A DNA stretch of 5,833 bases from assembly GCA_030628755.1 (NCBI GenBank), contig DAOVQH010000171.1:1-5833 (forward strand). The letters are read 5' to 3'. Below the pieces are notes generated by a model. That model was not told the origin of the DNA. It ran no database searches and worked only from the letters and a program-made list of their open reading frames with translations. A program made the translations under genes and the position numbers. Positions 5,431 to 5,833 of the stretch are shown here, in pieces; positions within the stretch are counted from its first letter, which is position 1; every line of letters starts with the position of its first letter. This DNA is from Candidatus Cloacimonadota bacterium (GTDB taxonomy: Bacteria; Cloacimonadota; Cloacimonadia; Cloacimonadales; TCS61).

Positions 5431-5433
5431 CAA

Positions 5434-5833
5434 ATGAATTTTGAAGAAGGACATTTTTTTCATATATATGGTCGAGCAAATTCAAATTATGAAATTCTCT
5501 TTAAAGAAGAAGCTAATTATTTTTTCTTTCTAAAAAAATATCAGGAGTATTTATCATTATTTTTTCATACTATATGCTATTGTTTATTACCAAATCATTT
5601 TCATTTTTTAGTAAAAGCAGTGTATTTATCAGATTTGAAAAACGAGAAGTATAAAGAAATTGAAAATTACACGAGAAATAAACTTAAACCTGACAGGTTT
5701 TCGAAACTTAAACCTGACAGGTTTTCGAAACCTGTCAGGTTTGAGGAAGTTGAATTAGAATTTTCAAATTTTTTAGTGCAAAAGATAAGTAATTTTTTAA
5801 ATTGTTATACAAAATCATTTAATAAAGTATATA
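5434..5833 (+). CDS. IS200-like HUH (Y1) transposase, REP-associated type (RAYT), 3' partial
   Basis: The frame is open from ATG 5434 to the right edge, 133 codons. It begins MNFEEGHFFHIYGRAN and continues ILFKEEANYFFFLKKYQEYL, CYCLLPNHFHFLVK and FLNCYTKSFNKVY. The His-Phe-His at residues 55-57 inside LPNHFHFLV is the metal-binding HUH motif of Y1 transposases, and H-I-Y-G-R near residue 10 is the usual first strand (HIYNRG in relatives). The nucleophilic tyrosine lies farther downstream in this family, beyond the window, so activity cannot be judged. RAYTs are single-domain relatives of IS200 transposases that act on palindromic REP units; the palindromes around and inside this gene support that class. 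Residues 84-104 (KLKPDRFSK repeated, then PVRFEE) come from three palindromes inserted between the HUH strand and the next helix. A, T and especially TTT codons are very frequent. Confidence 0.8.
   Translation, partial: MNFEEGHFFHIYGRANSNYEILFKEEANYFFFLKKYQEYLSLFFHTICYCLLPNHFHFLVKAVYLSDLKNEKYKEIENYTRNKLKPDRFSKLKPDRFSKPVRFEEVELEFSNFLVQKISNFLNCYTKSFNKVY
5683..5745 (+). repeat. Three palindrome copies inside the transposase coding sequence (copies 5-7)
   Basis: Copies lie at 5686-5700, 5710-5724 (both AAACCTGACAGGTTT) and 5728-5742 (AAACCTGTCAGGTTT). Bases 5683-5706 and 5707-5730 are an exact 24-bp tandem duplication, eight codons encoding LKPDRFSK twice. Copies 6 and 7 form an inverted pair with a TCG loop; the stem extends to 5707-5724 with 5728-5745, 18 pairs including one G-T. 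All three are read as K-P-(D/V)-R-F, a frame free of stops. Confidence 0.95.

Noticed and set aside
5321..5742. CRISPR-like array
   Set aside because: Repeats are 15-bp palindromes in both orientations with irregular spacers of 3 to 261 bases, and three lie inside a coding gene; this is REP-like, not CRISPR.

Overview
The window is AT-rich bacterial DNA. It carries secreted or surface-anchored proteins, and its intergenic gaps are packed with palindromic repeats. Two lipoproteins with an N-P-F-D-P motif just after the acylated cysteine, a relic ending in the R-N-D-M-G-A-Y-G-G signature, and a PEGA-repeat protein together suggest a member of the FCB group. Cloacimonadota or a Bacteroidota-like lineage from an anaerobic or sediment community fits best. 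This placement is inference from protein style; the window holds no marker gene. The standard bacterial code fits, with TAA and TGA used as stops.

Layout, left to right, all genes on the + strand. (1) 2-184 is the C-terminal end of a gene that begins outside the window. (2) 187-308 is a compound palindromic repeat. (3) 322-1581 encodes a lipoprotein with a fibronectin-III-like domain and about seven LVIVD repeats forming a probable beta-propeller; a 66-bp exact duplication lies inside it. (4) 1582-1870 has no intact gene but holds at 1669-1851 the decayed C-terminus of a parallel beta-helix type surface protein. (5) 1871-2881 encodes a second lipoprotein, with FN3-like and LamG/concanavalin-like domains. 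(6) 2882-3308 has no gene; it holds a nested inverted-repeat element, two hairpins with reverse-complementary cores, a CCCGAA hairpin and a CTCTGTGGTTAAA-type dispersed repeat. (7) 3309-5321 encodes an exported protein with five PEGA repeats and two C-terminal membrane segments. (8) 5321-5430 is an array of AAACCTG(T/A)CAGGTTT palindromes. (9) 5434-5833 is the 5' part of an IS200-like HUH (Y1) transposase of the REP-associated (RAYT) type, running off the right edge.

The three long genes are not an obvious pathway. They look like independent cell-envelope or surface modules: two lipoproteins sharing the same N-terminal plan and one PEGA protein. The most interesting part is the right end. The transposase gene is preceded by four copies of a palindrome and carries three more inside its own coding sequence, in frame, two of them as an exact 24-bp tandem duplication. 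It looks like a transposase-palindrome pair in which the palindrome has colonised its partner gene. At least four other palindrome families lie in the same 5.8 kb.
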